From Streptomyces sp. (GTDB taxonomy: Bacteria > Actinomycetota > Actinomycetes > Streptomycetales > Streptomycetaceae): a stretch of 64,000 bases of DNA. Below the pieces are notes generated by a model that was not told the origin of the DNA, ran no database searches, and saw only the letters and a list, made by a program, of their open reading frames with translations. Of this stretch, positions 1 through 8,395 are shown piece by piece. How positions within the stretch are numbered: position 1 is the stretch's first letter; every line of letters starts with the position of its first letter. The stretch is taken from NCBI RefSeq assembly GCF_019510245.1, contig NZ_JAEKKT010000134.1, forward strand, positions 62,001-126,000, written 5' to 3'. The position numbers were made by a program, and so were the translations under genes.

Positions 1-476
1 GTGGCCATCCAGCCGCTTCCCGGCAGTTGAAAGAGCCCCATGTACCAGCTCCGGCGTAGCTGAGCGGGGCGCGGCCGGCTTATGAACGTGAGTGGGTGAG
101 GGATTGCGAGCGCGACTGCGCGTTCGATCCGTTCCGGCGCAGTGACGCAGGCGTCGTATGTGATCATGGCGCCCCAGTCGTGGCCGACCAACTCCACGGC
201 TCGCCCGGGAGACCAGCGGTCGATCAGCGCGAGCACGTCGCTGGTGAGGGATGCGAAGTCGAACGGCCCCGCAGTCGGGGACGGCGCGTAACCGCGAAGC
301 CAGGGTGCGACGACGTGACGGCCGCGTCTTCCGAGCTCGGCGAGGAAGGGTTTCGCGGTCGGCGGATGGTCCGGGAAGCCGTGCAGGACGAGCGTCGGTC
401 GACCATCGGGATCACCACCCTGCAGCGCGTGAAAGGTGCCGTGTGACAGGTCGAAGGTGACGTGTTCGAACTTCAT
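1..476 (-). CDS. Alpha/beta hydrolase, epoxide-hydrolase type (3' truncated by window edge)
   Basis: Reading from ATG at 476 towards the window start gives an open frame of 158 codons with no stop. It has the oxyanion motif HGFPD (residues 32-36) and the nucleophile elbow GHDWG (98-102). The nucleophile in that elbow is Asp100, as in epoxide hydrolases and haloalkane dehalogenases rather than Ser esterases. The lid and the catalytic His lie outside the window. It lies downstream of the short-chain dehydrogenase on the same strand, with about 110 bp between them, so the two may be co-transcribed. The substrate cannot be inferred. Confidence 0.85.
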   Translation of the reverse strand, partial: MKFEHVTFDLSHGTFHALQGGDPDGRPTLVLHGFPDHPPTAKPFLAELGRRGRHVVAPWLRGYAPSPTAGPFDFASLTSDVLALIDRWSPGRAVELVGHDWGAMITYDACVTAPERIERAVALAIPHPLTFISRPRPAQLRRSWYMGLFQLPGSGWMA

Positions 477-481
477 GTGTG

Positions 482-550
482 TCAGCCTTCTCCAAGAGCG
501 GTCGCACGACAGATGCCGATGCTGGCTTCGGTGTCTGTGGTGGTGGACAT
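482..550 (-). CDS. Possible 22-aa ORF between SDR and hydrolase
   Basis: A 22-codon frame starts at ATG 550 behind a good ribosome-binding site (GAGGAG, 6 nt upstream) and ends just before the hydrolase start. The peptide begins MSTTTDTEAS and matches no family I know. The strong ribosome-binding site suggests either a real leader peptide or the N-terminal stub of a gene whose body was deleted. Confidence 0.2.
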   Translation of the reverse strand: MSTTTDTEASIGICRATALGEG

Positions 551-584
551 GTGCGTCTCCTCGCGCGCCGGGTGTACTGCGGGG

Positions 585-1400
585 TCAGCCGGCCAGTCGG
601 TTGAGCTTGCGGAGTTCTTTGTCGAAGGTGCGCGAGGGCACGAACCGGCGCAGGAGGCTGACGCGTCTGGCCATCGGGCCGGCGGGGTACCGGAGCTTGG
701 GCTGGGAGTCGGTGGCGGCCTTGACGATCACCTTCGCGACAACGGCCGGGTCGTCGGCGGTGCGCAGGGCCGTGGCCAGCACGTCTCGGGAGACCTCCCG
801 TTGCGCGGCGTAGACCGGCAGGGGCGAGTCGGGCCCCATGCTGCTCGCCTCGAAACTCGTGCTGGTGTAGGCCGGCTCGACCAGCAGAATCCGGACGCCG
901 TGCTCGCGAAGCTCGTGGTCGACGGACTCGGAGTAGCCCTCGACCGCATGCTTGGTAGCGGCGTAGACGGCCATGAAGGGCGCTGGGACCCGACCCATCA
1001 TCGAGGAGACGTTGACCACGCGGCCACTGCCCTGGGCGCGCATGTGGGGCAACACCGCGTTTGTCATCCGGATCACGCCGAAGACGTTGATGTCGAAGAC
1101 GTCCTTGGCCTGGTTGATCGAGCTTTCCTCGCCGGCGCCCACCGCGCCCACGCCTGCGTTGTTGACCAGGACGTCGATCCGGCCGAACCGCTCGATCACC
1201 TCCTCGGCCAGGGAGCGGACCGACTCGTCGCCGGCCACGTCGAGATCGAGGAACGTCACTCCGGCGAGCGGCTCGGCGTTCGCCGCGTTGCGGCTCGTGC
1301 CGACCACCGCGAAGCCGGCGCCCACCAGGGCGAGCGCCGCCGCCCGCCCGATCCCGGAGGAGGCGCCCGTCACGAGGGCCACTCGGGGAGCTGTCTGCAT
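585..1400 (-). CDS. Short-chain dehydrogenase/reductase (SDR)
   Basis: A 271-aa classical SDR that would oxidise or reduce an alcohol/ketone substrate with NAD(P)H. The cofactor-binding motif TGASSGIG is at residues 11-18, the structural NNAG at 80-83, and the active-site Ser (132/133) with YAATK (Tyr146, Lys150) completes the catalytic set. The start at 1400 is chosen because AGGAG lies 6 nt upstream and the Rossmann motif then sits at the usual distance. It is divergent from the TetR gene at 1605, which probably controls it, and it precedes an epoxide-hydrolase-type hydrolase. The physiological substrate is unknown. Confidence 0.85.
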   Translation of the reverse strand: MQTAPRVALVTGASSGIGRAAALALVGAGFAVVGTSRNAANAEPLAGVTFLDLDVAGDESVRSLAEEVIERFGRIDVLVNNAGVGAVGAGEESSINQAKDVFDINVFGVIRMTNAVLPHMRAQGSGRVVNVSSMMGRVPAPFMAVYAATKHAVEGYSESVDHELREHGVRILLVEPAYTSTSFEASSMGPDSPLPVYAAQREVSRDVLATALRTADDPAVVAKVIVKAATDSQPKLRYPAGPMARRVSLLRRFVPSRTFDKELRKLNRLAG

Positions 1401-1528
1401 GCTGGCTCCTTTGGTTGTGGGCATGACTTCGTCGGGCGCTGTGCGGGGTCGGGTGTGCTGAGGTAGACACGGTCCGCACCGGTCCTGCATGCCCGGACCA
1501 AGCCTGTCCGGTGAGCTCAGGACGGTTG

Positions 1529-1567
1529 TGTACTGAATAGTCGGAAACCTAGATAGTTCTGTACTGA
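1529..1567. promoter_or_regulatory. Candidate operator: direct repeat TGTACTGA
   Basis: The octamer TGTACTGA occurs at 1529-1536 and again at 1560-1567, 31 bp apart (about three helical turns), in the divergent intergenic region between the SDR and the TetR regulator. Placement and spacing fit a regulator binding site that controls both genes. There is no experimental basis. Confidence 0.35.
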
Positions 1568-1604
1568 GTTGTCAAGCGCGGCGGGTCGGCTTTACCTTCG
1601 GTGT

Positions 1605-2228
1605 ATGGCGAGACCACGAAGCTTCGACCGCGACCACGTCCTCCATGCCGCCGAGCGGCAGTTCCGCGCCTCGGGCTACAACGGCACGAGCGTCGACGAC
1701 ATCAGCGCCGCCACCGGCATGGGCCGCGGCAGCCTCTATGCCGCGTTCGACGGCAAGCACGGCGTGCTGCTGGAGGCGATGGCCGGCTACTTCGCCCGGC
1801 TGGGGCAGGGTCCGCGGAAGATGCTCGACGGACCGGACGAGGGTGCCCTGGAACGACTGCACGCGTACTTGCTCCGCGCCGTCCACGGGGTGCCGCTCGC
1901 CGCCGACGTACCCCCCGCCTCTGACCGGGCGGGGGCGGCCTGCTTCGCCGCCAAGATGGCCCTGGAGATCGGCGCCTCCGACCCCGAGGTGAAACGCCTG
2001 GCCAACGAGTGCTTCTCCGTGGTCGCGACGGCGGTGGCCGAGTGTGTGCGAGCGGCGCAGCGCAACGGCGACATCGACCCCGACGCGGATCCCGACGACC
2101 TCGCGTACCTGCTGCTGACCATCATCCGCGGGAGCGATGTCGTGGGCGCGTACGGCCACAGCCCCGACCGCCTGACCTCGGTTGCGGAGAGTGCGTTCGC
2201 CCTGCTGCCTCGCCCGCGTCGCACCTGA
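1605..2228 (+). CDS. TetR/AcrR family transcriptional regulator
   Basis: A 207-aa regulator. The N-terminal 60 residues form a TetR helix-turn-helix (FRASGYNGTSVDDISAATGM region, then GSLYAAFDGK). The C-terminal part is an alpha-helical ligand-binding domain. The start at 1605 gives the standard MARPRSFDRD opening found in this subfamily. It is transcribed away from the SDR gene, so it is the likely repressor of the SDR/hydrolase pair through the 1401-1604 intergenic region. The inducer is unknown. Confidence 0.85.
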   Translation: MARPRSFDRDHVLHAAERQFRASGYNGTSVDDISAATGMGRGSLYAAFDGKHGVLLEAMAGYFARLGQGPRKMLDGPDEGALERLHAYLLRAVHGVPLAADVPPASDRAGAACFAAKMALEIGASDPEVKRLANECFSVVATAVAECVRAAQRNGDIDPDADPDDLAYLLLTIIRGSDVVGAYGHSPDRLTSVAESAFALLPRPRRT

Positions 2229-2570
2229 GAAGGGCACGGCCGGCCGCGTTGCACAGGCATCCGATGCGGTCGGCCCACCTCGACGCCGCGGAGACATGGC
2301 CCGCAGGTTTACGCGCCGCCGGGCGGTCGTCCGGGCGGTTGGCGAAGAACTGCGCCCGCATCCAGCCGAGTTGCTCCACCGCATGCGCGGTGCCGCCGGG
2401 CTTGAACTGCACGGTCAGTCGCCGAACGCCTCGCCACCAGCAGACGGTGGTACTTCGGCCGCAGCCTGGAGGCACGTGGCAGCTACAGAAACTCCGACCA
2501 ATCGATCACGGACTCCTGCCGGTGTCACACCCCGACTGGCCTTGACCGCGGTCGGGTCCGCTCGGCAGCC
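2229..2570. other. No recognisable gene
   Basis: Between the TetR stop and the decayed reading frames at 2571 I see no frame with family resemblance, no clear ribosome-binding site and no strong hairpin. The flanking IS and pseudogene debris suggests decayed DNA. Confidence 0.5.
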
Positions 2571-2820
2571 TCACCGAACGCTCAACCATTCCGCAGGTTC
2601 GCATAGCCGCGTTCGCCAGTACTCGACCAGCCGGTTCAGCTCCTCGTGAGCTGTGGGTTGACATCACGGCTGATGATCACCTCAACCAGGTGGTCGAGGA
2701 GGATGAGAGCGAGCCGGTCGTGCGCTTGGTCGCCTGCATCGGCGCATCGTCGGATCTCGGCGATTCGACCGCAAGCCAGTTCCACTCGTGGGCTGCGCAG
2801 TGTCGGGCTCCCACCGGTCC
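2571..2820 (-). pseudogene. Fragment of an unidentified helical protein, frameshifted
   Basis: A frame rich in Leu/Ala/Asp (AHDRLALILLDHLVEVI) ends at 2636. The adjacent frame continues directly with the plausible sequence EELNRLVEYWRTRLCEPAEW, ending at 2571. Read together they look like one C-terminal segment split by a frameshift. The 5' side runs into the IS3 transposase fragment, so the IS insertion or a later deletion probably removed the N-terminus. I do not recognise the family. Confidence 0.35.
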
Positions 2821-2828
2821 AGGCGAGG

Positions 2829-3083
2829 TCAGCGGCGACGGACCACCGTGCAGCGGGCCACCTGCACACCCCTGCGCTTGGGCGCGCGGGTGATCCGGCG
2901 GACGCCGTAGGTGTCGCCGGACTGCGCATGGACCTGATCGATCAGCGGCATGAGCTGCTCGTCGCGCAGCCGGCGGGCCGACTTCGGTCGCTTCTCGCGC
3001 GCGTAGTACTCCGACTCGGACAGCCCCGGCACCCGGCAGGCCAACCCGGTCCCGAGGTCCTTGTCCCTGAGGTGCTCGATCAC
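2829..3083 (-). pseudogene. IS3-family OrfB transposase, N-terminal fragment
   Basis: The 84-residue frame carries features of the IS3 OrfB N-terminus: a CRVPGLSESEYYAREKRPKS segment and a DTYGVRRITRAPKRRG segment. It stops before the DDE catalytic domain, which is absent. The GTG start overlaps the OrfA stop as GTGA (3080-3083), the usual coupling between the two frames. The truncated 3' side abuts an unrelated decayed frame, so this is a non-functional remnant. Confidence 0.75.
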
Positions 3084-3385
3084 CTGGTCGGCCCCGTCCG
3101 GGGACGGTCGAGTTCCGCCGCAAAAAACGCGCTCGTGGCCTTCAGGATCTCGTTCGCCCGCCTCAACTACGCGTTTACCCGGCGAAGTTGCCTCAGTTCT
3201 TCCTGTTCGGGGCTGGTCAGCCGGTCGTCGCGTTCACCGGTGTCCGCCTCGGCTTGGCGGGCCCAGCCGCGCAGGGCCTCCTTGTGGATGCCCAGGTCCT
3301 TCGCGACGTGCCCGATCGGACGACCGGTGGTGCGGACCTCGCGGACGGTTCGCTCGCGGAGCTCGTCCTGCTTCATGGACTTCAC
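3080..3385 (-). pseudogene. IS3-family OrfA, interrupted by one amber codon
   Basis: The frame begins MKSMKQDELRERTVREVRTT and contains the HTH and leucine-zipper pattern of IS3/IS911 OrfA. A TAG at 3167-3169 stops it after LRRVNA. Past that codon the same frame continues with LRRANEILKATSAFFAAELD, the conserved OrfA C-terminus, and closes at 3080. The only lesion visible is therefore one nonsense change, where homologues have GAG (Glu). With the truncated OrfB this marks a dead IS3 copy. Confidence 0.75.
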
Positions 3386-3465
3386 GAAACGGGGTGCAGC
3401 TCACCGCAGGTGGGTTATCGGGGGCCGACACCGGGGGAGCCGGGTTGGTGTGCCAAGCGGTGTGA

Positions 3466-4752
3466 TCAGTGCGCGTGGTTGGGGGTCAGCGGAGGGTTGG
3501 CGTTGCTGGCGAGGGTGTGGGCGAAGTCCGGCCACCAGGCACCGGCGGGCGGATCCTCGACGCCGCCGTACTCGGGGTCTCCCGGTCCGGCCGTGCCGCG
3601 GTGGCAGGTGCCGTCGGACTGGCCGATGGTCTTCACGTACAGGTACGCGTCGGCCAAGGGGACGCCGGTTTGCGTCGTGGGGCGGTTGCCGACTCCGCGG
3701 CCCGGGGCGTTGCACCAGGGTTCGTCGTCGGTGTACTTGCCGGGCGGGGCGGTCCATGCACCCCGTCCGTTTCGGCTGGTGTCCAGGACGTAGTGGGTGA
3801 GCAGGTCGGTACGAGGTGTGCCGACGTTGCTGTCGTACCAGGCGTCGGTCCAGTGCCAGGTCGAAGGGTCGTCGAACTCGACCGCGTCCCCCGGGAGCCC
3901 GTCGTTGGGGGCAGCCGAGGAGTAGTACTGGCTGGCACACTGGTCGGCCCGCCCAGCGGGGTCAAGGGATTCCGTGGCGTACCAGACGCATGTGGACACC
4001 CATGTGCCATAGCGGTTGAGCTGGTCGGTCGGCTGGTAGTTCGAGATGTTGAGGGCGAATCCCTGCGCCTGTCGCAGGCCCGCGTCGATCAGTCGGCCGG
4101 TGATCTCACCGACGGGCTGCCATTTGCTGTTGCCGGCGTCAAGGTAGACGGAGGTCGCCGGGTCGGCTTCCAGGGTGCCGACGGCCGATCTGACCTCGGC
4201 GATACGGGCGGTGGTGAGCGAACCTGTCGGGTCGGTGTCCGGGCCGCAGTCCTTGGGGAGCAGCGCGAGTGAGTCCGGTTCGACGATGACGACGGCCTTG
4301 TAGGTGCCGATGGCTCTGGCGACAGCCTTCACCCAGGCGTCGTAGGCGGCCGAGTCGGCCGCGCCGCCGGCCGAATAGGAGCCGCAGTCGCGACCAGGAA
4401 CGTCGTACAGGACCAGCAGTGGGACGGAGCGGGTCGCCTTCGCGGCCCGGACTATGCCTCGGACGCGATCGCCGACTTGTTGGGGGGTTCCGTCGGTCAG
4501 CCAGACCGCCTCGGGCCAGCTGGCGAGTTCGGCCATGTTGCGCGCGTCGGCCAGATGGCCGGCCCGCAGGTCGGAGAGGGCCTGGTGAGCGGCTTCGCTG
4601 TGTGGATCGACGTAGAAGCGTGTGCCGCTGCCCAGGGTTCGGCTCGGTGCTGGTCCGGGGGTGGCTTGGGCGCCGGGGGTGAGGCCCGTCACCACGAGAG
4701 CCGCCGCACAGGCCGCAAGGGCCAGTCGGCGGAGCGCTCTGCCATTGATCAT
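3466..4752 (-). CDS. Secreted GH6 cellulase (endoglucanase or cellobiohydrolase)
   Basis: A 428-aa secreted glycoside hydrolase of family 6 that cleaves beta-1,4-glucan with inversion. The signal peptide covers about residues 1-30 and ends near GAQA. GH6 signature 1 is present (VLYDVPGRDCGSYSAGG, Asp122), as is signature 2 with the proton donor (VIVEPDSLAL, Asp160). No carbohydrate-binding module or linker is present, so this is a catalytic domain alone. ATG 4752 is preferred over an upstream in-frame start because the signal peptide begins there and GGGAG lies upstream. A CebR-type box sits about 100 bp upstream (4851-4864), and a GH16 enzyme and a LacI repressor follow, which suggests cellobiose-responsive control. 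Confidence 0.9.
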   Translation of the reverse strand: MINGRALRRLALAACAAALVVTGLTPGAQATPGPAPSRTLGSGTRFYVDPHSEAAHQALSDLRAGHLADARNMAELASWPEAVWLTDGTPQQVGDRVRGIVRAAKATRSVPLLVLYDVPGRDCGSYSAGGAADSAAYDAWVKAVARAIGTYKAVVIVEPDSLALLPKDCGPDTDPTGSLTTARIAEVRSAVGTLEADPATSVYLDAGNSKWQPVGEITGRLIDAGLRQAQGFALNISNYQPTDQLNRYGTWVSTCVWYATESLDPAGRADQCASQYYSSAAPNDGLPGDAVEFDDPSTWHWTDAWYDSNVGTPRTDLLTHYVLDTSRNGRGAWTAPPGKYTDDEPWCNAPGRGVGNRPTTQTGVPLADAYLYVKTIGQSDGTCHRGTAGPGDPEYGGVEDPPAGAWWPDFAHTLASNANPPLTPNHAH

Positions 4753-4850
4753 GGGGTGGAGTCTCCCTTTCAGTACGTAGGTGTGGGTGTGCCGGGCGAC
4801 TGCACCGACGGAGCCTCGAATCTCACGGCTCTCCGCCATCGGTGCACGGT

Positions 4851-4864
4851 TGGGAGCGCTTCCA
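4851..4864. promoter_or_regulatory. CebR-like operator upstream of the GH6 gene
   Basis: TGGGAGCGCTTCCA differs by one base from the CebR palindrome TGGGAGCGCTCCCA known from streptomycete cellulase and cellobiose-transport promoters. It lies about 100 bp upstream of the GH6 start codon. Confidence 0.7.
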
Positions 4865-5147
4865 GGTTGGTGATGATTGAGTGCACGAGAGCCCGTGTCA
4901 AGACTGAAGTGGATGATGTATACGGCTGCATGAGGAACGAAGGCGTGCGGTCGCGTCGTCTCACCTTTGCATTCACGCGCTGAACTCGGTGACCGGCAAC
5001 GTCCGGCTCGGCACTGCCTTCAGTTCAATCGAGCTCACTCATCGAAGCGATCGGCCCGTCCTTGTTCAACAGTTGAAGTCGGCGCTATTGACAGGAAGTT
5101 ACGGCGCTGTCATGTTCACCGTCATCGGAGCGAAGTGCCACCTTTGC

Positions 5148-5161
5148 TGGAAGCGCTTCCA
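5148..5161. promoter_or_regulatory. CebR-like operator upstream of the GH16 gene
   Basis: TGGAAGCGCTTCCA is a perfect 14-bp palindrome of the LacI/CebR type. It ends 33 bp before the GH16 start codon, where a bound repressor would block transcription or early elongation. Confidence 0.75.
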
Positions 5162-5194
5162 AAATGCATTCACGGCCGAGCAACGGAGCTCACC

Positions 5195-5923
5195 ATGCCA
5201 GCTGGTCTCTTCACGTCGGTCCGCAGCGCGGTCACGTTGGTGACGGCGTGCCTGCTGCTGCCCTTCTCCGCTCACCCGGCGCATGCCAGTTCCTGGGGGA
5301 GTCCCCAGACCGTCAACTCGTGGAATGTCATCAACGGGAGGTGGACCGCCAACAACGAGCTGGAGACGTACACGCCGAACTGCGTCTGGTACGACGGCGG
5401 CACCCTGATGATCAAGACATACAAGGCCGCCGACGGGACGTACTACTCGGGTCGCGTGGAGTCGAAGGCGCTCTACGGCTACGGCACCTACAGCTTCACC
5501 GCGAACATGCCCGACGGACGCGGGCTGCTCCCGGCGGTGTGGGCGGCCTACCTGAACCCGTGGCTGCCCGAGTTCGACGCCGCCGAGATCGTCGGTCAGA
5601 ACAACCACACCGTGTACCAGACACTTCACGACCAGAACAACGGGCAGACCCAGTACTCGAAGAACAACTCCTCGGGGTGGACGAACGCGTTCCACACGTA
5701 TTCGTTCACGTGGTGGCCCGACCACGTCGACTTCGCGGTGGACGGCACCATCACGGGCTCGAAGCCCTACACCACGCCGGCCGGCACCGGCATGCACTTC
5801 ATCGTCGACACGGCGGTGGGAGGCGACTGGCCGGGCAATCCGGACAACTCGACCTGGGCAACGGCGGACGGCGCCCGCTACCTGAAGGTCTCCTCGATCA
5901 CGTACACGCCGTACTACCCGTGA
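5195..5923 (+). CDS. Secreted GH16 beta-glucanase
   Basis: A 242-aa extracellular enzyme of glycoside hydrolase family 16, likely a licheninase or endo-beta-1,3(4)-glucanase. The signal peptide is about residues 1-31 (hydrophobic core TLVTACLLLPF, end AHA). The retaining catalytic motif EFDAAE (residues 126-131) supplies nucleophile Glu126, Asp128 and acid/base Glu131, matching the ExDxxE form of the family. Start 5195 is chosen for its GGAG at 5185-5188 and for the signal peptide. A longer upstream frame would absorb the operator and is unlikely. It is preceded by a CebR-like box and followed by a shared terminator facing the LacI gene. It has no binding module. Confidence 0.88.
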   Translation: MPAGLFTSVRSAVTLVTACLLLPFSAHPAHASSWGSPQTVNSWNVINGRWTANNELETYTPNCVWYDGGTLMIKTYKAADGTYYSGRVESKALYGYGTYSFTANMPDGRGLLPAVWAAYLNPWLPEFDAAEIVGQNNHTVYQTLHDQNNGQTQYSKNNSSGWTNAFHTYSFTWWPDHVDFAVDGTITGSKPYTTPAGTGMHFIVDTAVGGDWPGNPDNSTWATADGARYLKVSSITYTPYYP

Positions 5924-5930
5924 CCTGACC

Positions 5931-5956
5931 GGCGGCCATCCTCCGGGATGGCCGCC
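5931..5956. terminator. Bidirectional hairpin between GH16 and LacI genes
   Basis: An 11-bp perfect GC-rich stem (5931-5941 with 5946-5956) closes on a TCCG loop, located between two convergent stop codons. There is no U-tract, which is common for streptomycete terminators. Confidence 0.7.
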
Positions 5957-5991
5957 GCCCGTGCGGGATCCCGCGAGGGTGGTCCGCACGG

Positions 5992-7005
5992 TCAGGCGCT
6001 GGAACGCACCACCAGATGAGACGGCAGCAGCAGGGGAGTGGGGTCTGCGCCCTCGATGACACCGACCAGCATGCGGGCCATCTCCCGTCCCAGGGCACGG
6101 ACCGGCTGGTGAACGGTGGTCAGCGGCGGGTGTGCGATCTGCGCCACAGGGAGATCGTCGAAGCCCACGACGGCGACGTCGTGCGGAACCGAGCGGCCGC
6201 CTGCGCGCAGTGCACGCAGGGCCCCCGCCGCCATGTTGTCGTTCGCTGCGAACACTGCGTCCACGGCGGGATGTTTCTCGAGCAGCCTGGCCATGGCCAC
6301 GGCCCCGCTGGGCTCGTTGAAGTCCCCGGCCTCGGGGGCGTGCGGCCTCCTCCCGGCGAGCAGCAGCGCTTCCCGGTACCCCTGGTAGCGTGCACGGCCC
6401 ACCTCCGTGTCCAGAGGCCCGCAGATGGTGGCGATGTCGGTGCGTCCGCCGGCGAGCAGATGCTCGGTAGCGCGCCGTGCGCCGGCGACGTTGTCTATGT
6501 CCACGTACCAGCGCGGGTCGGCGCCTCCGGGGCGTCCGCCGAAGACGACCGGCAGCTCCGTCTCCGCTGCCAGGTGTGCCAGGGGGTCGTCGGCGTGCAG
6601 CGCCATCATCATCACGCCGTCCACGCCTCGGGACCGCAGCAGGTCCCCGACCCGCTTTCGGGCCCGGTCGGAGGCGGCCAGGCAGAGCATGAGATGCAGG
6701 TCGGCCTCTTCGAGGACACTGGAGACTCCGGCGATGACCTGTCCGAAGAAGGGGTCCGCGAGCACTGAGGGATCGTGCTGCGAGATGACGAGAGCCGCTG
6801 CTCCCGCCTGGCGCGTGGCCAGCGCCCTGGCCTTGGGGTTCGGCACGTATCCAAGTTCCCGTACGGCCCGCTCTACCGCCTCGCGTTTGGCGCGGCTGAC
6901 ATGCGGAGCGTTGTTGAGTGCCCGGGACGCGACGGAGCGGGAGACCTCGGCGAGCGCGGCCACCTCGTCGAGCGTCGGCCGTCCCGACCGCGAGACCTCA
7001 TTCAT
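5992..7005 (-). CDS. LacI-family repressor, CebR-like
   Basis: A 337-aa repressor. The N-terminal LacI helix-turn-helix is RPTLDEVAALAEVSRSVASR (residues 9-28) with the hinge helix near PNPKARALA. The remainder is a periplasmic-binding-protein-like sugar sensor. ATG 7005 is chosen because AAGGGG lies 6 nt upstream; ATG 7020 is a possible alternative. A CebR-type box at 7034-7047 sits 29 bp upstream, implying autoregulation. The same box precedes the GH6 and GH16 genes next to it, so this protein is the probable repressor of the island, released by cellobiose or a related oligosaccharide. No cognate ABC transporter is present here. Confidence 0.85.
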   Translation of the reverse strand: MNEVSRSGRPTLDEVAALAEVSRSVASRALNNAPHVSRAKREAVERAVRELGYVPNPKARALATRQAGAAALVISQHDPSVLADPFFGQVIAGVSSVLEEADLHLMLCLAASDRARKRVGDLLRSRGVDGVMMMALHADDPLAHLAAETELPVVFGGRPGGADPRWYVDIDNVAGARRATEHLLAGGRTDIATICGPLDTEVGRARYQGYREALLLAGRRPHAPEAGDFNEPSGAVAMARLLEKHPAVDAVFAANDNMAAGALRALRAGGRSVPHDVAVVGFDDLPVAQIAHPPLTTVHQPVRALGREMARMLVGVIEGADPTPLLLPSHLVVRSSA

Positions 7006-7033
7006 CACTTGCCCCTTCATGTCACCGCGTACG

Positions 7034-7047
7034 TGGAAGCCCTTCCA
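7034..7047. promoter_or_regulatory. CebR-like operator upstream of the LacI gene
   Basis: TGGAAGCCCTTCCA has the same arms as the box before the GH16 gene, with one central asymmetry. Its position just upstream of the repressor start fits autoregulation. Confidence 0.65.
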
Positions 7048-7177
7048 TTCTGGTCTGCTCCGTCCTCCCACGCTTCTCTGCCATGCCTCCCGACTTCCCC
7101 TGCATGCACTGTCTCTACGCTACGAGGGGGTGCGCCACGAGGCGTTGTGATCCGCGTGCGGGTGACTGAGCGGCCTG

Positions 7178-7318
7178 AGACAAGACCGCATCCTCAACGA
7201 AGCAGCCGAACGCGCCGACCCGCTCAGGCTGATGCGTCTCTCTGGCATCACCGAGCAGACCGCCATGCGCTACGTCACCGCCGTCCACCCCGAACGAACC
7301 GCCAAGCTGCCCAGGTAG
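7178..7318 (+). pseudogene. C-terminal fragment, probably of a recombinase/integrase-like protein
   Basis: The frame ending at 7318 reads DPLRLMRLSGITEQTAMRYV and then AVHPERTAKLPR before the stop. This resembles the tail of streptomycete phage-integrase-like proteins in which a 'GIS..TAMRY..AAHPER' segment ends the protein. No start or catalytic domain precedes it, so it is at most a remnant. The assignment is from memory and weak. Confidence 0.35.
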
Positions 7319-7328
7319 CCTGCCTGGT

Positions 7329-8318
7329 TCAGCCCTGGAGGGTGGCGAGCCAGTCGGTCAGCAGGCGGTTGACCTCGTCAGGGCGCTCCTGCTGGATCCA
7401 GTGGCCGCAGGTGTCCAAGAGGTGGGAGGCCGACAGGCCGGGGAGGGTGGTGGGGTAGGCGTCGATGGCGTCGGACATCCAGGTGGTGGAGGCGTCCAGG
7501 GCGCCGCCCATGAACAGGGACGGCTGCTTGATCGGGGCTCCGCGGTGCGGGGCGAGGTCTTCCCAGTCGCGGTCCATATTGCGGTAACGGTTGAGGGCGC
7601 CGGTCAGGCCGGTGCGCTCGAACTCCCCAGCGTAGACGTCGAGGTCGTCCTTGCTCAGCCAGGCCGGGAGGACCCCTACGGGGAAGCGGTCGCGCAGCCG
7701 GCCGCCGGCGCGGGCGACGAAGTGGGGGTCGGGCTCGCCCTGGGCGGGCATGGTGTCGGCGGACAAGGCCGCGTAGAAGCCCGCGAGCCAGCCCCGGACG
7801 TCGGGCTCGATCTCCGCCTCGGCCCGGCCGGGCTTCTGAAAGTAGGAGACGTAGAACTCCTGCTCGGGGCTGCCGATCTGGCCGAAGATGTCGGTCGGGC
7901 GCGGGCCGCCGGGCGGCGCGTAGGGGACGCTCAGCAGGCCGACGGCACGGAAGACCTCGGGGCGGAGCAGGGCCGAGGCGGAGGCAATGTTGGCGCCCCA
8001 GTCATGGCCGACCACCACCGCGCTGTCCTCGCTGAGGGCACGCACGACGGCGACGTTGTCCTCCACCAAGTCGAGCATCCGGTAGGCGTCGGTCGCCTCC
8101 GGCTTGGAGGAACGGCCGTAGCCGCGCACATCGATCGCCACCGCCCGGTAGCCGGCCGCGGCGAGGGCCGGGAGCTGGCGGCGCCAGGAGTACCAGGACT
8201 CGGGGAAACCGTGGACGAGTAGGACCAGCGGGCCGGCGCCCTGCTCGACCAGGTGCAGGCGCCCGGCCGGGGCCTCGACGGTGCGGTGGCGGAGCTCGGC
8301 GGTCGGCTCGGGCTGCAT
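7329..8318 (-). CDS. Epoxide hydrolase (alpha/beta hydrolase)
   Basis: A 329-aa intact alpha/beta hydrolase. The oxyanion motif HGFPESWYSW is near residue 36, the nucleophile elbow GHDWG has an Asp, and a C-terminal CGHWIQQERP segment supplies the general-base His. The Asp nucleophile and length match soluble epoxide hydrolases that open epoxides to diols. The start at 8318 has GAGGAG 6 nt upstream. It is divergent from an HTH-cupin regulator at 8460, with a TTGCC-N5-GGCAA palindrome between the genes, so that regulator probably controls it. A second member of the family, truncated, lies at 1-476. Confidence 0.85.
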   Translation of the reverse strand: MQPEPTAELRHRTVEAPAGRLHLVEQGAGPLVLLVHGFPESWYSWRRQLPALAAAGYRAVAIDVRGYGRSSKPEATDAYRMLDLVEDNVAVVRALSEDSAVVVGHDWGANIASASALLRPEVFRAVGLLSVPYAPPGGPRPTDIFGQIGSPEQEFYVSYFQKPGRAEAEIEPDVRGWLAGFYAALSADTMPAQGEPDPHFVARAGGRLRDRFPVGVLPAWLSKDDLDVYAGEFERTGLTGALNRYRNMDRDWEDLAPHRGAPIKQPSLFMGGALDASTTWMSDAIDAYPTTLPGLSASHLLDTCGHWIQQERPDEVNRLLTDWLATLQG

Positions 8319-8395
8319 GGGCTTCTCCTCGATTCACGGGCGGACGCGGCTACCCATCGATCATGCGGCGCGGCACCCGTCCGACGCGATCAGCC

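Noticed and set aside
4967-5194. A longer GH16 start about 76 codons upstream.
   Set aside because: It would bury the signal peptide inside the protein and place the CebR-like box in coding DNA. ATG 5195 has a good ribosome-binding site.
7034-7071. A start for the LacI gene at 7071, 22 codons upstream.
   Set aside because: It would include the operator in coding sequence, and family members begin close to the helix-turn-helix. ATG 7005 has AAGGGG at the right distance.
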